Positions 43,336 to 51,590 of a stretch of DNA of 64,000 bases are shown here, one piece after another. Source of the stretch: Aggregatilineales bacterium. Its GTDB lineage: Bacteria; Chloroflexota; Anaerolineae; Aggregatilineales; Ch27. The stretch's first letter is position 1; every line of letters begins with the position of its first letter. Under the pieces are notes generated by a model that had not been told where the DNA came from, did not search any database, and saw only the letters and a program-made list of their open reading frames with translations. Where the stretch lies: the NCBI GenBank assembly GCA_029976025.1, contig JARKNX010000213.1, forward strand, positions 19,517 through 83,516, in the 5' to 3' direction. A program made the position numbers and the translations under genes.

Positions 43336-44421
43336 ATGGCTGAGCATTCACCGCGGGCAGCTCTGGAGCTGCACCGCCGGGCGATCGTTATTGACGGGCA
43401 TTCGGATATCCTGAGCGCCGTGGCTGACGGGCGTGTGCGCCTGAAGGAGCGGGTCACTGTGGAGCCACCGGAGACCTGGCAGGGGGCGGCATATGTCCGG
43501 GTTCCCGCCCACGGGACGCCGTATTCTCCCTCGCCCTATTCGGTATGGTTCGAGTGCATCGGGCAGTATGATATCCCCCGGTTTCAGGAGGGCGGCGTCA
43601 CCGCCGAGGTGATGGCGATCTTCGTCGATGAGGCCAATCGTCACCGGCCGCTTGAGCGCGCGCTGGATATGGTGGCGGCCTTCCACCGGGAGATTGAGAG
43701 CAACCCGGAGACGCTGCTCCTGGCTACCACGGCGGCCGATATCCGGCGGGCCAAAGCGGAGGGCAAGACAGCGCTACTGCTGAGCTTCGAGGGGGGCGAG
43801 CCGCTCGGCTGGGATCTGAACCTGCTCGATATCTTTTACCGGCTGGGGCTGCGGATGATCTCCCTGACGCACAGCCGGCGCAACGCTCTGGCCGACGGCA
43901 CGCAGCTCGGCATCCAGACCGGCGGCCTGACTTACCTGGGGCGGGACCTGATCCGGCGCATGAATGAGCTGGGCATGGTGATTGATCTGGCGCACCTGAG
44001 CGACGCTGGTGTGTGGGAGGTGCTGGAGCTTTCACAGGCCCCCGTCATCTTCTCCCACACGACGGTGAGCGGCGCGCCCGGGTACAAAACTGGCCTGGCT
44101 GAGCCTGATCCCCGGCGGGGGCGGTCCAAGCTGCACGCGCTGGCTGAAAACGGCGGCGTCGCCTGTGTGATCTTCGTGGAGCAGCCGGATGTCCGCGCTA
44201 TCGTGGACGATATCGAGACGGTCATCCAGCATGCGGGGGATGACCATGTCGGGCTGGGCAGCGATTTCGTGAGTCTGGCTCATGCGCCGAAGGGCCTGGA
44301 GGATATTTCCAGACTGCCGGCCGTGACGGAAGAAATGGTCCGCCGGGGGTACTCTGATGAGACGATCCTGAAGGTGCTGGGGGGGAACCTGCTGCGCGTG
44401 TTTGGGGAGGTGCTTGGATAG
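43336..44421 (+). CDS. Membrane-dipeptidase-type metallopeptidase (M19)
   Basis: 361 residues, no signal peptide, so cytoplasmic. It has IVIDGHSDIL (His and Asp ligands of the first zinc), the bridging Glu in LLLSFEGGEPLGW, LRMISLTHSRRN, GMVIDLAHLSDAGVWEVL, and VGLGSDFVSLA with the catalytic Asp region. The usual His in VIFSHTTV is present too. M19 enzymes cut dipeptides, including D-amino-acid-containing ones, or related amides. The peptide/nickel-type ABC importer nearby (45886-49379) is on the opposite strand but would suit it functionally. Ribosome binding site AAAGGGAGAGCT; divergent from the isomerase gene at 42379. Confidence 0.9.
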   Translation: MAEHSPRAALELHRRAIVIDGHSDILSAVADGRVRLKERVTVEPPETWQGAAYVRVPAHGTPYSPSPYSVWFECIGQYDIPRFQEGGVTAEVMAIFVDEANRHRPLERALDMVAAFHREIESNPETLLLATTAADIRRAKAEGKTALLLSFEGGEPLGWDLNLLDIFYRLGLRMISLTHSRRNALADGTQLGIQTGGLTYLGRDLIRRMNELGMVIDLAHLSDAGVWEVLELSQAPVIFSHTTVSGAPGYKTGLAEPDPRRGRSKLHALAENGGVACVIFVEQPDVRAIVDDIETVIQHAGDDHVGLGSDFVSLAHAPKGLEDISRLPAVTEEMVRRGYSDETILKVLGGNLLRVFGEVLG

Positions 44422-44447
44422 CGGGACGGGCGACCATCCCGCTATCC
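44416..44447. terminator. Bidirectional terminator between convergent genes
   Basis: An 11-bp perfect stem, GGATAGCGGGA (44416-44426) and its complement (44437-44447), has a 10-nt loop. The stem includes the stop codon of the dipeptidase gene (44419-44421) and ends 17 bp from the stop of the convergent gene. Confidence 0.6.
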
Positions 44448-44463
44448 GGGGCAGGGGGCGGTG

Positions 44464-44847
44464 CTAATCGCCCGCGGCGGGCGGCGGTGGGAATTCGGTC
44501 CAGAGCGCCTGCTCGCGCGGCTGCCAGTAGTCCGTGGTCACTGTATCGAGGTCGAAGAACTGATAGGGATCAACTTTCTTGTATTCGGCGTAAGGGCCGG
44601 ACCAGTCCTTGCGCCGTTCTTTATAAGCGTGATGCCCCTCCAGAGAGTGAAATTCGAACAGCATGATATAAGTCCCCGTCGGGTGGCCATCCCGATCTAC
44701 TTCCTGGAAATAGCGGATGGACTTCCATTCCGGGAAAAGCTCCTGCTGGTGTGTCTGTACGAAATGGAACCACTGGCGGATCATGTCGTCATGCTGCTGC
44801 TGGTATTCCGGCTTGATGCGCCAGGTCTCAAACTCAATAAAGCTCAT
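44464..44847 (-). CDS. NIPSNAP/dimeric alpha-beta-barrel-like protein
   Basis: 127 residues from ATG 44847 (AAAGGAGAACGTG ahead). It starts MSFIEFETWRIKPEYQQQHDD, typical for NIPSNAP-like ferredoxin folds. IRYFQEVDRDGHPTGTYIM and FEFHSLEGHHAYKERR resemble the second half of the fold. A WQPREQALWTEF stretch and a Pro-rich end follow. The function is not known; proteins of this fold often act as small dimeric oxygenases or binding proteins. It is the last gene of the ABC-LLM operon, 19 bp after the LLM oxidoreductase gene. Confidence 0.7.
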   Translation of the reverse strand: MSFIEFETWRIKPEYQQQHDDMIRQWFHFVQTHQQELFPEWKSIRYFQEVDRDGHPTGTYIMLFEFHSLEGHHAYKERRKDWSGPYAEYKKVDPYQFFDLDTVTTDYWQPREQALWTEFPPPPAAGD

Positions 44848-44866
44848 CACGTTCTCCTTTCGAACG

Positions 44867-45874
44867 TCAGCGACCCTTCGCAAAATGGGGCAGGACATGT
44901 TTGCACAGAAGCTGGAGGGCCTCCATACTGCCCTCCGGGCCGTGCGGCATCCCGAATTCAATGCGGGTGACGGCTGTCTCGCTCACCATGCGTTCGATTT
45001 GCGCGATTACCTCCGGCGGCGTGCCGTACAGGGCGAAATTCCCCAGAACATCATCGGAGATCTGGGCCAGCGCCGTCTCCATATCTCCCTGCGCGGTGGC
45101 TGTCTGGACGCGGGTCACCGCCTCCGGCTCCATCCCCACGAATTCCGGCATCGGCGCAAGATACGGCAGGTAGAAAGCCAGCGTGCGGCGGGCATGCGCC
45201 CTGGCTGCCGCCCCATCTTCGGAGATGGACAGGAGCGGGCCGAAGACCAGCCCCACCGCTTTCGGGTCGCGCCCGGCTTCTTTCGCCCCGGCCTCGATAT
45301 GCTCCCACATCATGCGGCCATAGCTGCTGCTCCACATGCTGCCCGCCTTGACTTCGTCAGCCAGACCCCCGGCCATGTGGGACATCTTCGGCCCCCACGT
45401 GCCTACCATAATCGGGATATCATGGCGCGGCGGCTTCCACTGCAACTGGGCCGCTTCTGTCGCCTGAAACACCTGGCCCTGGTAAGGTGTCGTGTCTCCC
45501 TGCCACAGGCGGCGAATATTCTCAATCGCCTCGCGGACGGTCACGATAGGCCGCGAGGGCGTGACGTTTATAAATTCCAGGAACGCGCCGCGCCCGATCC
45601 CCAGATAGGCGCGCCCCCCGGACAGCTCATCAAGGAGCGCGGCGTTCCCGGCCAGGATAGCCGGGTGGATGAGATAGGGGTTGCAGACGGAAGGCCCGAG
45701 CCGGATATGCCGGGTGTGCTGGGCGACCACGAAGAGAATCGGCCAGGCGGGCTTGAACATCAAATCGTCGAAGATGCTCAGGCCGTCAAAGCCGCCGGCT
45801 TCCACGATCTGGGCCAGCTCAATATACTCGTGAATCGGTCTGCTGCCGGAGATGCCAAAGCTCAACTGGATCAT
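44867..45874 (-). CDS. Luciferase-like (LLM) flavin- or F420-dependent oxidoreductase
   Basis: 335 residues from ATG 45874 (GGAGGCTTC ahead); the same frame is open for 132 more codons over the permease gene, but that is a shadow. The LLM TIM barrel has IQLSFGISG at the start, GGFDGLSIFDDLM, RHIRLGPSVCNPYLIHPAILAG, YLGIGRGAFLEF and PIMVGTWGPKMSHMAGGLADEVK. The HPAILAG and GRAYLGIGRG segments are shared with methylene-H4MPT reductase-like F420 enzymes, but FMN use cannot be excluded. The position directly behind the dpp-type permease genes suggests it modifies the imported compound. Confidence 0.85.
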   Translation of the reverse strand: MIQLSFGISGSRPIHEYIELAQIVEAGGFDGLSIFDDLMFKPAWPILFVVAQHTRHIRLGPSVCNPYLIHPAILAGNAALLDELSGGRAYLGIGRGAFLEFINVTPSRPIVTVREAIENIRRLWQGDTTPYQGQVFQATEAAQLQWKPPRHDIPIMVGTWGPKMSHMAGGLADEVKAGSMWSSSYGRMMWEHIEAGAKEAGRDPKAVGLVFGPLLSISEDGAAARAHARRTLAFYLPYLAPMPEFVGMEPEAVTRVQTATAQGDMETALAQISDDVLGNFALYGTPPEVIAQIERMVSETAVTRIEFGMPHGPEGSMEALQLLCKHVLPHFAKGR

Positions 45875-45885
45875 GAAGCCTCCTG

Positions 45886-46728
45886 TCAGGTGTTCAGAGG
45901 ATCGAGGATGTCGCGCAGGGTGTCGCCCAGGATATTGAAGGCCAGCGTCACTATGGCGATAGCCAGCCCGGGGAATACGGGATACCACCAGGCGTCGAGG
46001 AAATAGTTGCGCCCGCTGCTCACCATCAGCCCCCATTCTGGCTGGGGGGACTGCGCGCCCAGCCCCAGGAAGCCCAGCGCCGCCAGCGACAGAATGGCAA
46101 CCCCCAGGTTGAGCGTCGCCTGCACGATCAGCGCCGAAAGCGTATTGGGGACGATATGCCGCCACATAATCTGCCAGGCCGGCACGCCTATCGCGCGCGC
46201 CGCCAGCACGTATTCCTGCTGCACGGCCACCAGGGTCTGCGCGCGCATCACGCGCGCGTATTCCGGCCAACTGATCAGGATCAGGGTGATGACGGTGTTG
46301 GTCAGGCCCCGCCCTATAGCGGCGACAACGACCATAGCCAGCAGCACAGCGGGGAAGGCCAGGACGACATCTGTCGCGCGCATCAGGATTTCGTCGGGCC
46401 AGCCGCCCACATATCCGGCTATAAGGCCCACGAGGCAGCCAAGCCCCATCCCCGCGCCGACCACCAGCAGAGCCGTCAGGATTGAATACTGCGCCCCGTA
46501 GACTATGCGGCTGTATACATCGCGCCCGAAGTCATCTGTGCCCAGGAGGTGCTCGCTGCCAGGGGGCTGCAGGCGGTTGGGCAGGTCCAGTACGTACGGA
46601 TCGTGGGTGGCGAACAGGCCCGGAACAAGCGCCAGCAGCAGTGCCAGCAGGATAATGCCGCATCCGGCCAATGCCAGCCAGTTGGAAGTTATCTTGCGCA
46701 GGGCAGCGAAGCGGCGATTAGTGCTCAT
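45886..46728 (-). CDS. ABC peptide/nickel-type permease, DppC family
   Basis: 280 residues, ATG overlapping the dppB-like stop by one base. N-terminal membrane helix (residues 15-40) then the OppC-type periplasmic motif HDPYVLDLPNRLQPPGSEHLLGTDDFGRDVYSRIVYG, then five more helices. The cytoplasmic loop is AARAIGVPAWQIMWRHIVPN and the end is LGDTLRDILDP, both typical. It pairs with the DppB-type permease at 46728-47741 and the family-5 binding protein at 47808. The substrate may be an oligopeptide, but such importers also carry oligosaccharides in thermophiles and Chloroflexota-like bacteria. Confidence 0.92.
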   Translation of the reverse strand: MSTNRRFAALRKITSNWLALAGCGIILLALLLALVPGLFATHDPYVLDLPNRLQPPGSEHLLGTDDFGRDVYSRIVYGAQYSILTALLVVGAGMGLGCLVGLIAGYVGGWPDEILMRATDVVLAFPAVLLAMVVVAAIGRGLTNTVITLILISWPEYARVMRAQTLVAVQQEYVLAARAIGVPAWQIMWRHIVPNTLSALIVQATLNLGVAILSLAALGFLGLGAQSPQPEWGLMVSSGRNYFLDAWWYPVFPGLAIAIVTLAFNILGDTLRDILDPLNT

Positions 46729-47741
46729 CAGTACCGGATACGCGGGTCGAGATAGGCATACAGGATGTCAACAATCAGGTTGGTAAGCAGGAAGCAGATC
46801 GTCGTCAGCATCGTCACGCCGACGATGGAAGGGTAGTCCAGGTTGAAGACCGCGTCATAAGCATACTGCCCGACGCCCGGCCAACTGAAAATAGTCTCCA
46901 CGAGCACCGAGCCGCTCAGCATATAGCCGATGGCCAGCCCCATGATCGTCACAGTGGGGATCAGCGCGTTGCGGAGCACGTGCCGGCGGGTGACCACCGA
47001 AGGGGACAGCCCTTTGCCGTGCGCGGTCAGGACGTAGGGCTTGCGTAGCTCCTCCAGCATCACGGCGCGGGTGAAGCGCGTGAAGCGTGCCATTGGCGCC
47101 ACGGCCAGGGTCAGCGCCGGCAGGATGATATGGCTCAATCCGTTCTGAAACAGCGCCCAGTTTCTGGTGAGGAGGCTGTCAACCAGAATCAGGCCGGTGA
47201 TCGGCGTATAGGAGACCATCATGGAGACATCAACCCGGCGCCCTGCCGGGAGCCAGCCCAGATGGTAGAAAAAGACCAGAATAAATACAATGCCCAACCA
47301 GAAAGAGGGAAAAGCGATCCCGGCCAGGGCGCCGATGCGGGACAGATGGTCTATCCAGCCATTGCGGTGCACAGCGGCCAGCACACCCAGGGGGATGCCC
47401 AGCAGCGTCGCTATAAGAAATGCAAAGAGCGCCAGCTCAATCGTGGCCGGGAAGAACTTCTGGAGATTTTCCAGCACCGGGCGGTTGTTGGTGATCGATG
47501 TCCCCAGATCGCCCCGCAACAAATCGCCCAGATAGAGCGCGAACTGCTCTGGCAGCGGTTTGTCCAGCCCCAGCCGCACGCGCATATTCTCCACCTGCTC
47601 TCGCGAAGCGCGCATCCCGGCCATTGTCTGCGCCGGATCGCCCGGGATCACGCGAGACAGGAAGAAGGTCAGCGCGGTAACCGCCAGCAGCATGAACAGG
47701 AGCAGGAACAGACGCCGTACAACAAACTGGGAAAGTGACAT
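46728..47741 (-). CDS. ABC peptide/nickel-type permease, DppB family
   Basis: 337 residues from ATG 47741; the ribosome binding site is weak (GGGAAACGCCACG), in line with lower expression than the binding protein. The N-terminus VVRRLFLLLFMLLAVTALTFFLSRVIPGDPAQTM is typical of DppB/OppB. LGLDKPLPEQFALYLGDLLRGDLG and the cytoplasmic loop TAHGKGLSPSVVTRRHVLRNALIPTVT follow, and it ends ILYAYLDPRIRY. A stable hairpin (47761-47796) lies between this gene and the binding-protein gene upstream. Confidence 0.92.
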   Translation of the reverse strand: MSLSQFVVRRLFLLLFMLLAVTALTFFLSRVIPGDPAQTMAGMRASREQVENMRVRLGLDKPLPEQFALYLGDLLRGDLGTSITNNRPVLENLQKFFPATIELALFAFLIATLLGIPLGVLAAVHRNGWIDHLSRIGALAGIAFPSFWLGIVFILVFFYHLGWLPAGRRVDVSMMVSYTPITGLILVDSLLTRNWALFQNGLSHIILPALTLAVAPMARFTRFTRAVMLEELRKPYVLTAHGKGLSPSVVTRRHVLRNALIPTVTIMGLAIGYMLSGSVLVETIFSWPGVGQYAYDAVFNLDYPSIVGVTMLTTICFLLTNLIVDILYAYLDPRIRY

Positions 47742-47760
47742 CGTGGCGTTTCCCGTCTGG

Positions 47761-47796
47761 TCACAGGGAGGCGCGATGCGTTGCACCTCCCTGTGA
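47761..47796 (-). repeat. Inverted repeat between binding-protein and permease genes
   Basis: TCACAGGGAGG (47761-47771) and its exact complement (47786-47796) surround a 14-nt loop. It lies 11 bp after the binding-protein stop and 19 bp before the permease ATG. The left arm contains GGGAGG, but in transcript orientation the arm near the start codon reads CCTCCCTGTGA, so it is unlikely to be the ribosome binding site itself. Confidence 0.65.
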
Positions 47797-47807
47797 CCTG
47801 GATATGC

Positions 47808-49379
47808 TTACCGGTTAACGGTAACGTCGCGCATGTCAAGATAATTGTAGACGCCGAGATCGAAGCCATTGACCCAGGCGCCGGCCACCTGAGTCTGCTG
47901 CTCCTGATACAGCAGCAGCCAGACGGCATCGTCAATCAACATCTGCTGGGCCTCATTGTAGAGGTTCACCAGCTCCGCCTCATCTGTGGTGACCCGGATC
48001 TGATCGATGATGGCATCGTAGTCGGGGTTGTCATAGGAGGAGATGTTGGCGCTCAGCCCGCCCCCGATCATATTGCTGTGGAAGCGTTCCAGAATAGCAA
48101 TAGCCTGGGGGTAGTTGGGTTCTGAGACCCAGGAGTAAAACGGGATTGTCCCGGCGCCGGCCCCTTCCAGGAACGGGCCGAAAGGCTGTTCCACCAGGGT
48201 CGCGTTAATGCCAGCTTCAGCCAGATTCGCCTGCAGTATCACGGCAAGCTGCCTGAGCAGGCCGAAATCCACATAGACAAGCTCGATATCCAGCCCATTG
48301 GCATAGCCGGCTTCGGCCAACAGAGAGCGGGCGCGGTCAAGATCGCGCTCCGGCAGCGGAATCGCCGCGTCGTAATACTCCATGGTTGCGTACACGGGGG
48401 AGTTCATACGCAGGCCGCCGTCCTGCACCAGATCATTCATCATGCCGTCGTAGTCGATGGCCGAGACGAACGCCTGGCGGACGCGCACATCATCGAACGG
48501 CGCCAGTTGTGTCTGGAAGACCCAGAACACGGATATTTCGCTGGGACGGCGGTGAATAATCACGTCGGGATTGTTGGCCAGGCTGCGGATCATATCTTCC
48601 GGCAGGCGCTGGACCGCATCCACTTCGCCGCGCTCCAGCATCAGGCGGGTGGAGGTGTCATCTTCGTTGATCAGAGAAATGACTTCCTCGATAGGCGCCG
48701 GCCCGCCGTAGTACCCATCAAATCGCACCATCCGCGCGTATTCGTTGGGAATCCATTCGACGAACTGGTAGGGGCCGGTGCCCATAGCCTGAGTTGCCAC
48801 CGCCTGGATAGCCCAGGGATCATCGTCGGTCGCCAGGGACTCGACCCATGCCTGAGACAGGATGGAAGGCCCGCGCGAATACCCCATCACCTGCAGGAAA
48901 GCGGAGAAAGGCTCGGTCAGCGTGAACTGGACAGTCAGATCATCCAGCGCCACGGCTGAGTCCGGCGTCAGGAAAGGGGCATAGGTGGAAGCATCCCCTT
49001 CGCCCATGCTCAGGAAGCGCTTCATGCTGTAAACCACATCAGACGCTTTAAGCTCTGACCCGTCGTGGAACAGCACCCCCGGCCGCAGATGGAAGGTGTA
49101 GACCAGCCCATCGTCGGAGGCATCCCAGCTTTCGGCCAGGTCCGGCTCGACCGTCGCACCGTCGTAGCTGGTGTCTACCAGACGGCTGTAGACGTTGCGG
49201 ACGATGAAGCCCGACTGCGACTCGGTTATGCGGGCCGGGTCCAGGCTGACAATCTCTTGTGGACGTACATAAATGAAATTGCTTCTCCCCTGCGCCAGGG
49301 TATCAGCCGCAGGCAGGACAAGAAAAACGGCGAGAACTATGGTGATAGCGATCCAACGAGACAACAAGGGTCGTGGCAT
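47808..49379 (-). CDS. ABC solute-binding protein, family 5 (peptide/nickel/oligosaccharide)
   Basis: 523 residues with a strong ribosome binding site (AGGAGGAGTAAT). Signal peptide with core WIAITIVLAVFLVLPAA and cleavage after TLAQ; no lipobox Cys. Family-5 motifs are present: VSLDPARITESQSGFIVRNVYSRLVD, LAESWDASDDGLVYTFHLRPGVLFHDG, and MGTGPYQFVEWIPNEYARMVRF. It has LARSLLAEAGYANG-like and VLIDDAVWLLLY segments near the C-terminus. It serves the permeases at 45886 and 46728. Divergent from the L,D-transpeptidase gene, with a 230-bp control region between. Confidence 0.93.
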   Translation of the reverse strand: MPRPLLSRWIAITIVLAVFLVLPAADTLAQGRSNFIYVRPQEIVSLDPARITESQSGFIVRNVYSRLVDTSYDGATVEPDLAESWDASDDGLVYTFHLRPGVLFHDGSELKASDVVYSMKRFLSMGEGDASTYAPFLTPDSAVALDDLTVQFTLTEPFSAFLQVMGYSRGPSILSQAWVESLATDDDPWAIQAVATQAMGTGPYQFVEWIPNEYARMVRFDGYYGGPAPIEEVISLINEDDTSTRLMLERGEVDAVQRLPEDMIRSLANNPDVIIHRRPSEISVFWVFQTQLAPFDDVRVRQAFVSAIDYDGMMNDLVQDGGLRMNSPVYATMEYYDAAIPLPERDLDRARSLLAEAGYANGLDIELVYVDFGLLRQLAVILQANLAEAGINATLVEQPFGPFLEGAGAGTIPFYSWVSEPNYPQAIAILERFHSNMIGGGLSANISSYDNPDYDAIIDQIRVTTDEAELVNLYNEAQQMLIDDAVWLLLYQEQQTQVAGAWVNGFDLGVYNYLDMRDVTVNR

Positions 49380-49609
49380 ATTACTCCTCCTGATTTTTTT
49401 GAATTTCCGCGCAGGACTTAAAGGATAGCATACCGGAAAAATCTGTAATTGGAAACAGTCATCCGCAGAGTCGTCGTTTGCGCTTCGGATGTGGCGATCT
49501 GGAGCCGCCCCGGCCTGCGGCCAGAAGTGCGCTGGAAAGGCTTTTTGCCCCCGGCGGGCGAATCTACGGTATTATGGCATCCTGACGCCCGCAATGTGAG
49601 GGAGAGTGC

Positions 49610-50674
49610 ATGCTGAGTCGTCGCGCTTTTGCCGTGCTCATCCTGTTCATCACCCTGATCAGTCCGGAAGCGGCCCGGGCCGCTCCGGCGGACCCTGCTC
49701 CGCCCCTGTCCGCCGCCCAGGGACACCCCGCCTGCGCCGGCATCACTTACGCGACCCTGCAGACGCCGGAGTGCGATGCGGTCATGGCGGCGCAGCCCTA
49801 TCCGGACGTGACGCCGGTGCCGTACAATCTCGGCGTGATTGAGGGACAGGACTTCGTTTATTTTGAGGCTGATATCGTCCCCCTCTACGACGCGCCCGAT
49901 GGCAAAGAAGTGGGCACTCTCCCTGCCGGACGCAGCAGTTATGTCAACGTGCTCCAGACAAGCGGCGACTGGGTCGAGGTCCGCCCCGGTCGCTGGGCTT
50001 CTCTGGAAGGCGCGCATTATGCCGAGCCTTCGCGATTCACCGGTGTGCTCATCAACCATATGGAGATGCCCTTCGCCTGGGCCATCAACACGCACTGCAC
50101 GTCGCTCACGCCGGGCGGCCGGCGCGACTGCCGGCAATCAGGCTCGTTCCGCCGCTACGATCTGATGAACATCTACGCTACGGTCACGGTCGGCGAGTGG
50201 GACTGGCATCTCGTCGGGCCGAACCAGTGGACTGTGCAGACCAACCTCAGCATCGTCTACCCCACGCCGCCCGTTGTTTATAGCTGGCGCTGGATCGGCG
50301 TGAGCACCTACGAACAGAATCTCGTCGCCTATGAAGGCGCGCGTCCCGTGATGGCTACGCTGGTTTCCACCGGCGATATGGATGAGGAGAGATGGCGCAC
50401 CGATCCCGGCCTGTGGAAGGTTGAGCTATTCTGGGAGGTCGGCCCGATGGAAGGCGCCGCCGGCAGCGACGACTTCTACGCGCTTGATCAGGTCCCGTAC
50501 CATATGTATTTCAACTGGCGCGAGGCGCTGCATGGCGTGTACTGGCATGACAACTTCGGCTACTACTGGTCGCACGGCTGCGTCAATCTCAGCGTCAGCG
50601 ACGCCAAATGGCTGTGGGATAACTGGGTTATCCTGAACACCCGCGTCTACGTATATGACGAAAAGGCGGGGTGA
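49610..50674 (+). CDS. Secreted L,D-transpeptidase (YkuD domain)
   Basis: 354 residues with a signal peptide (FAVLILFITLISPEAARA). A middle region (about 85-130) looks like an SH3-type domain (PLYDAPDGKEVGTLPAG, then YVNVLQTSGDWVEVRPGRWA). The C-terminal YkuD domain has the catalytic signature HGVYWHDNFGYYWSHGCVNLS with nucleophile Cys324. L,D-transpeptidases form 3-3 cross-links in peptidoglycan or link proteins to it. Its presence argues that this organism has peptidoglycan. The stop codon falls in the loop of a small GC-rich hairpin. Confidence 0.92.
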   Translation: MLSRRAFAVLILFITLISPEAARAAPADPAPPLSAAQGHPACAGITYATLQTPECDAVMAAQPYPDVTPVPYNLGVIEGQDFVYFEADIVPLYDAPDGKEVGTLPAGRSSYVNVLQTSGDWVEVRPGRWASLEGAHYAEPSRFTGVLINHMEMPFAWAINTHCTSLTPGGRRDCRQSGSFRRYDLMNIYATVTVGEWDWHLVGPNQWTVQTNLSIVYPTPPVVYSWRWIGVSTYEQNLVAYEGARPVMATLVSTGDMDEERWRTDPGLWKVELFWEVGPMEGAAGSDDFYALDQVPYHMYFNWREALHGVYWHDNFGYYWSHGCVNLSVSDAKWLWDNWVILNTRVYVYDEKAG

Positions 50675-50681
50675 CCCCGCC
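50665..50681 (+). terminator. Short hairpin overlapping the L,D-transpeptidase stop codon
   Basis: GGCGGGG (50665-50671) and CCCCGCC (50675-50681) with a 3-nt loop formed by the stop codon TGA. No T run follows. It separates this gene from the convergent MalG-type gene ending at 50736. Confidence 0.4.
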
Positions 50682-50735
50682 ACCTCTATGCTGCGCCTCT
50701 CCGCGGACTGGCGCGAAGCGGCTGCGCTGTGAATC

Positions 50736-51590
50736 CTAACCTTTGACCGCGCCGGCGGTCAGGCCCTCAATAATGCGGCGCTGGAAGATCAGAACCAGGA
50801 CAAGCACCGGGATGGTCACGATGACGGTAGCCGTCATGCGCTCCGCGACAGGTATTTCGTACCCCAGTCCGGCGAAGTTGGCGATGGCGACGGGGACCGT
50901 GCGCGCCTCGGGGTTGATCAGGGTGAAGGTGAGGGCGAACAGGTATTCATTCCAGGCGGCGATGAAGGCCAGCAAACCGGTGGTGACCAGCGCCGGGGCG
51001 GTGAGCGGCACCAGGATGAGCCGGAAGGTCTGGAACGGCGTGGCGCCGTCAACCAGGGCGGCCTGTTCAATCTCCGCCGGCAGCCCCTTGAAGAAGCTCG
51101 TGAGCACCCAGACGGTGAACGGTAGTGTGAAGATCAGATACGTGAACATCAGCGACAGCGTCGAGCCGTAGATGCCCAGATCGGTCACGATACGGAACAG
51201 GCCGGAGAGGATCGAGATCTGCGGGAACATCGTCATCGCCAGCACCAGATAGAGAATCGCCAGCCGTCCCCGGAACTGCACCCGCCCCAGCGCGTACGCC
51301 GCGAACGATCCCACGACCAGCGCCAGAATGACCGTCACCGACGCGACGATGGAGGAGTTCAGCATGGTGCGCATGAAGGCTTCGCTGCGCAGAAGCCCCT
51401 CATAGTTCACCAGGGTGGGCGCCTCCGGCAGATAGCGGGCCCCGATGAGCACCTGCGCGTTGGTCCGGAAGGAGATGCTGATCGCGTAGGCGAACGGGAA
51501 CATCGTGTAAACGGCGATAGCGAGCACCAAAGCCCAGAATAGCCCGCGGGTGATTCCGTGTTGCAGTCTGGAAAGCAGCCGGTCGTTCAT
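50736..51590 (-). CDS. ABC sugar permease, MalG type
   Basis: 284 residues; start overlaps the stop of the MalF-type gene by 4 bp (ATGA), so both are translated together. Six membrane helices, beginning with GLFWALVLAIAVYTMFPFAYAI. Before the EAA loop lies VWVLTSFFKGLPAEIE; the loop itself is QAALVDGATPFQTFRLILVP. The family end RRIIEGLTAGAVKG is present. It is the last gene of the SBP-MalF-MalG operon starting at 54910; an ATPase gene is missing. Confidence 0.93.
   Translation of the reverse strand: MNDRLLSRLQHGITRGLFWALVLAIAVYTMFPFAYAISISFRTNAQVLIGARYLPEAPTLVNYEGLLRSEAFMRTMLNSSIVASVTVILALVVGSFAAYALGRVQFRGRLAILYLVLAMTMFPQISILSGLFRIVTDLGIYGSTLSLMFTYLIFTLPFTVWVLTSFFKGLPAEIEQAALVDGATPFQTFRLILVPLTAPALVTTGLLAFIAAWNEYLFALTFTLINPEARTVPVAIANFAGLGYEIPVAERMTATVIVTIPVLVLVLIFQRRIIEGLTAGAVKG

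Noticed and set aside
46007..46501. A 164-codon plus-strand open frame within the DppC-type gene
   Set aside because: It is a shadow of a gene with clear OppC/DppC motifs.
49418..50137. A 239-codon minus-strand open frame
   Set aside because: It overlaps the L,D-transpeptidase gene, whose SHGCVN motif and signal peptide make it the real gene.
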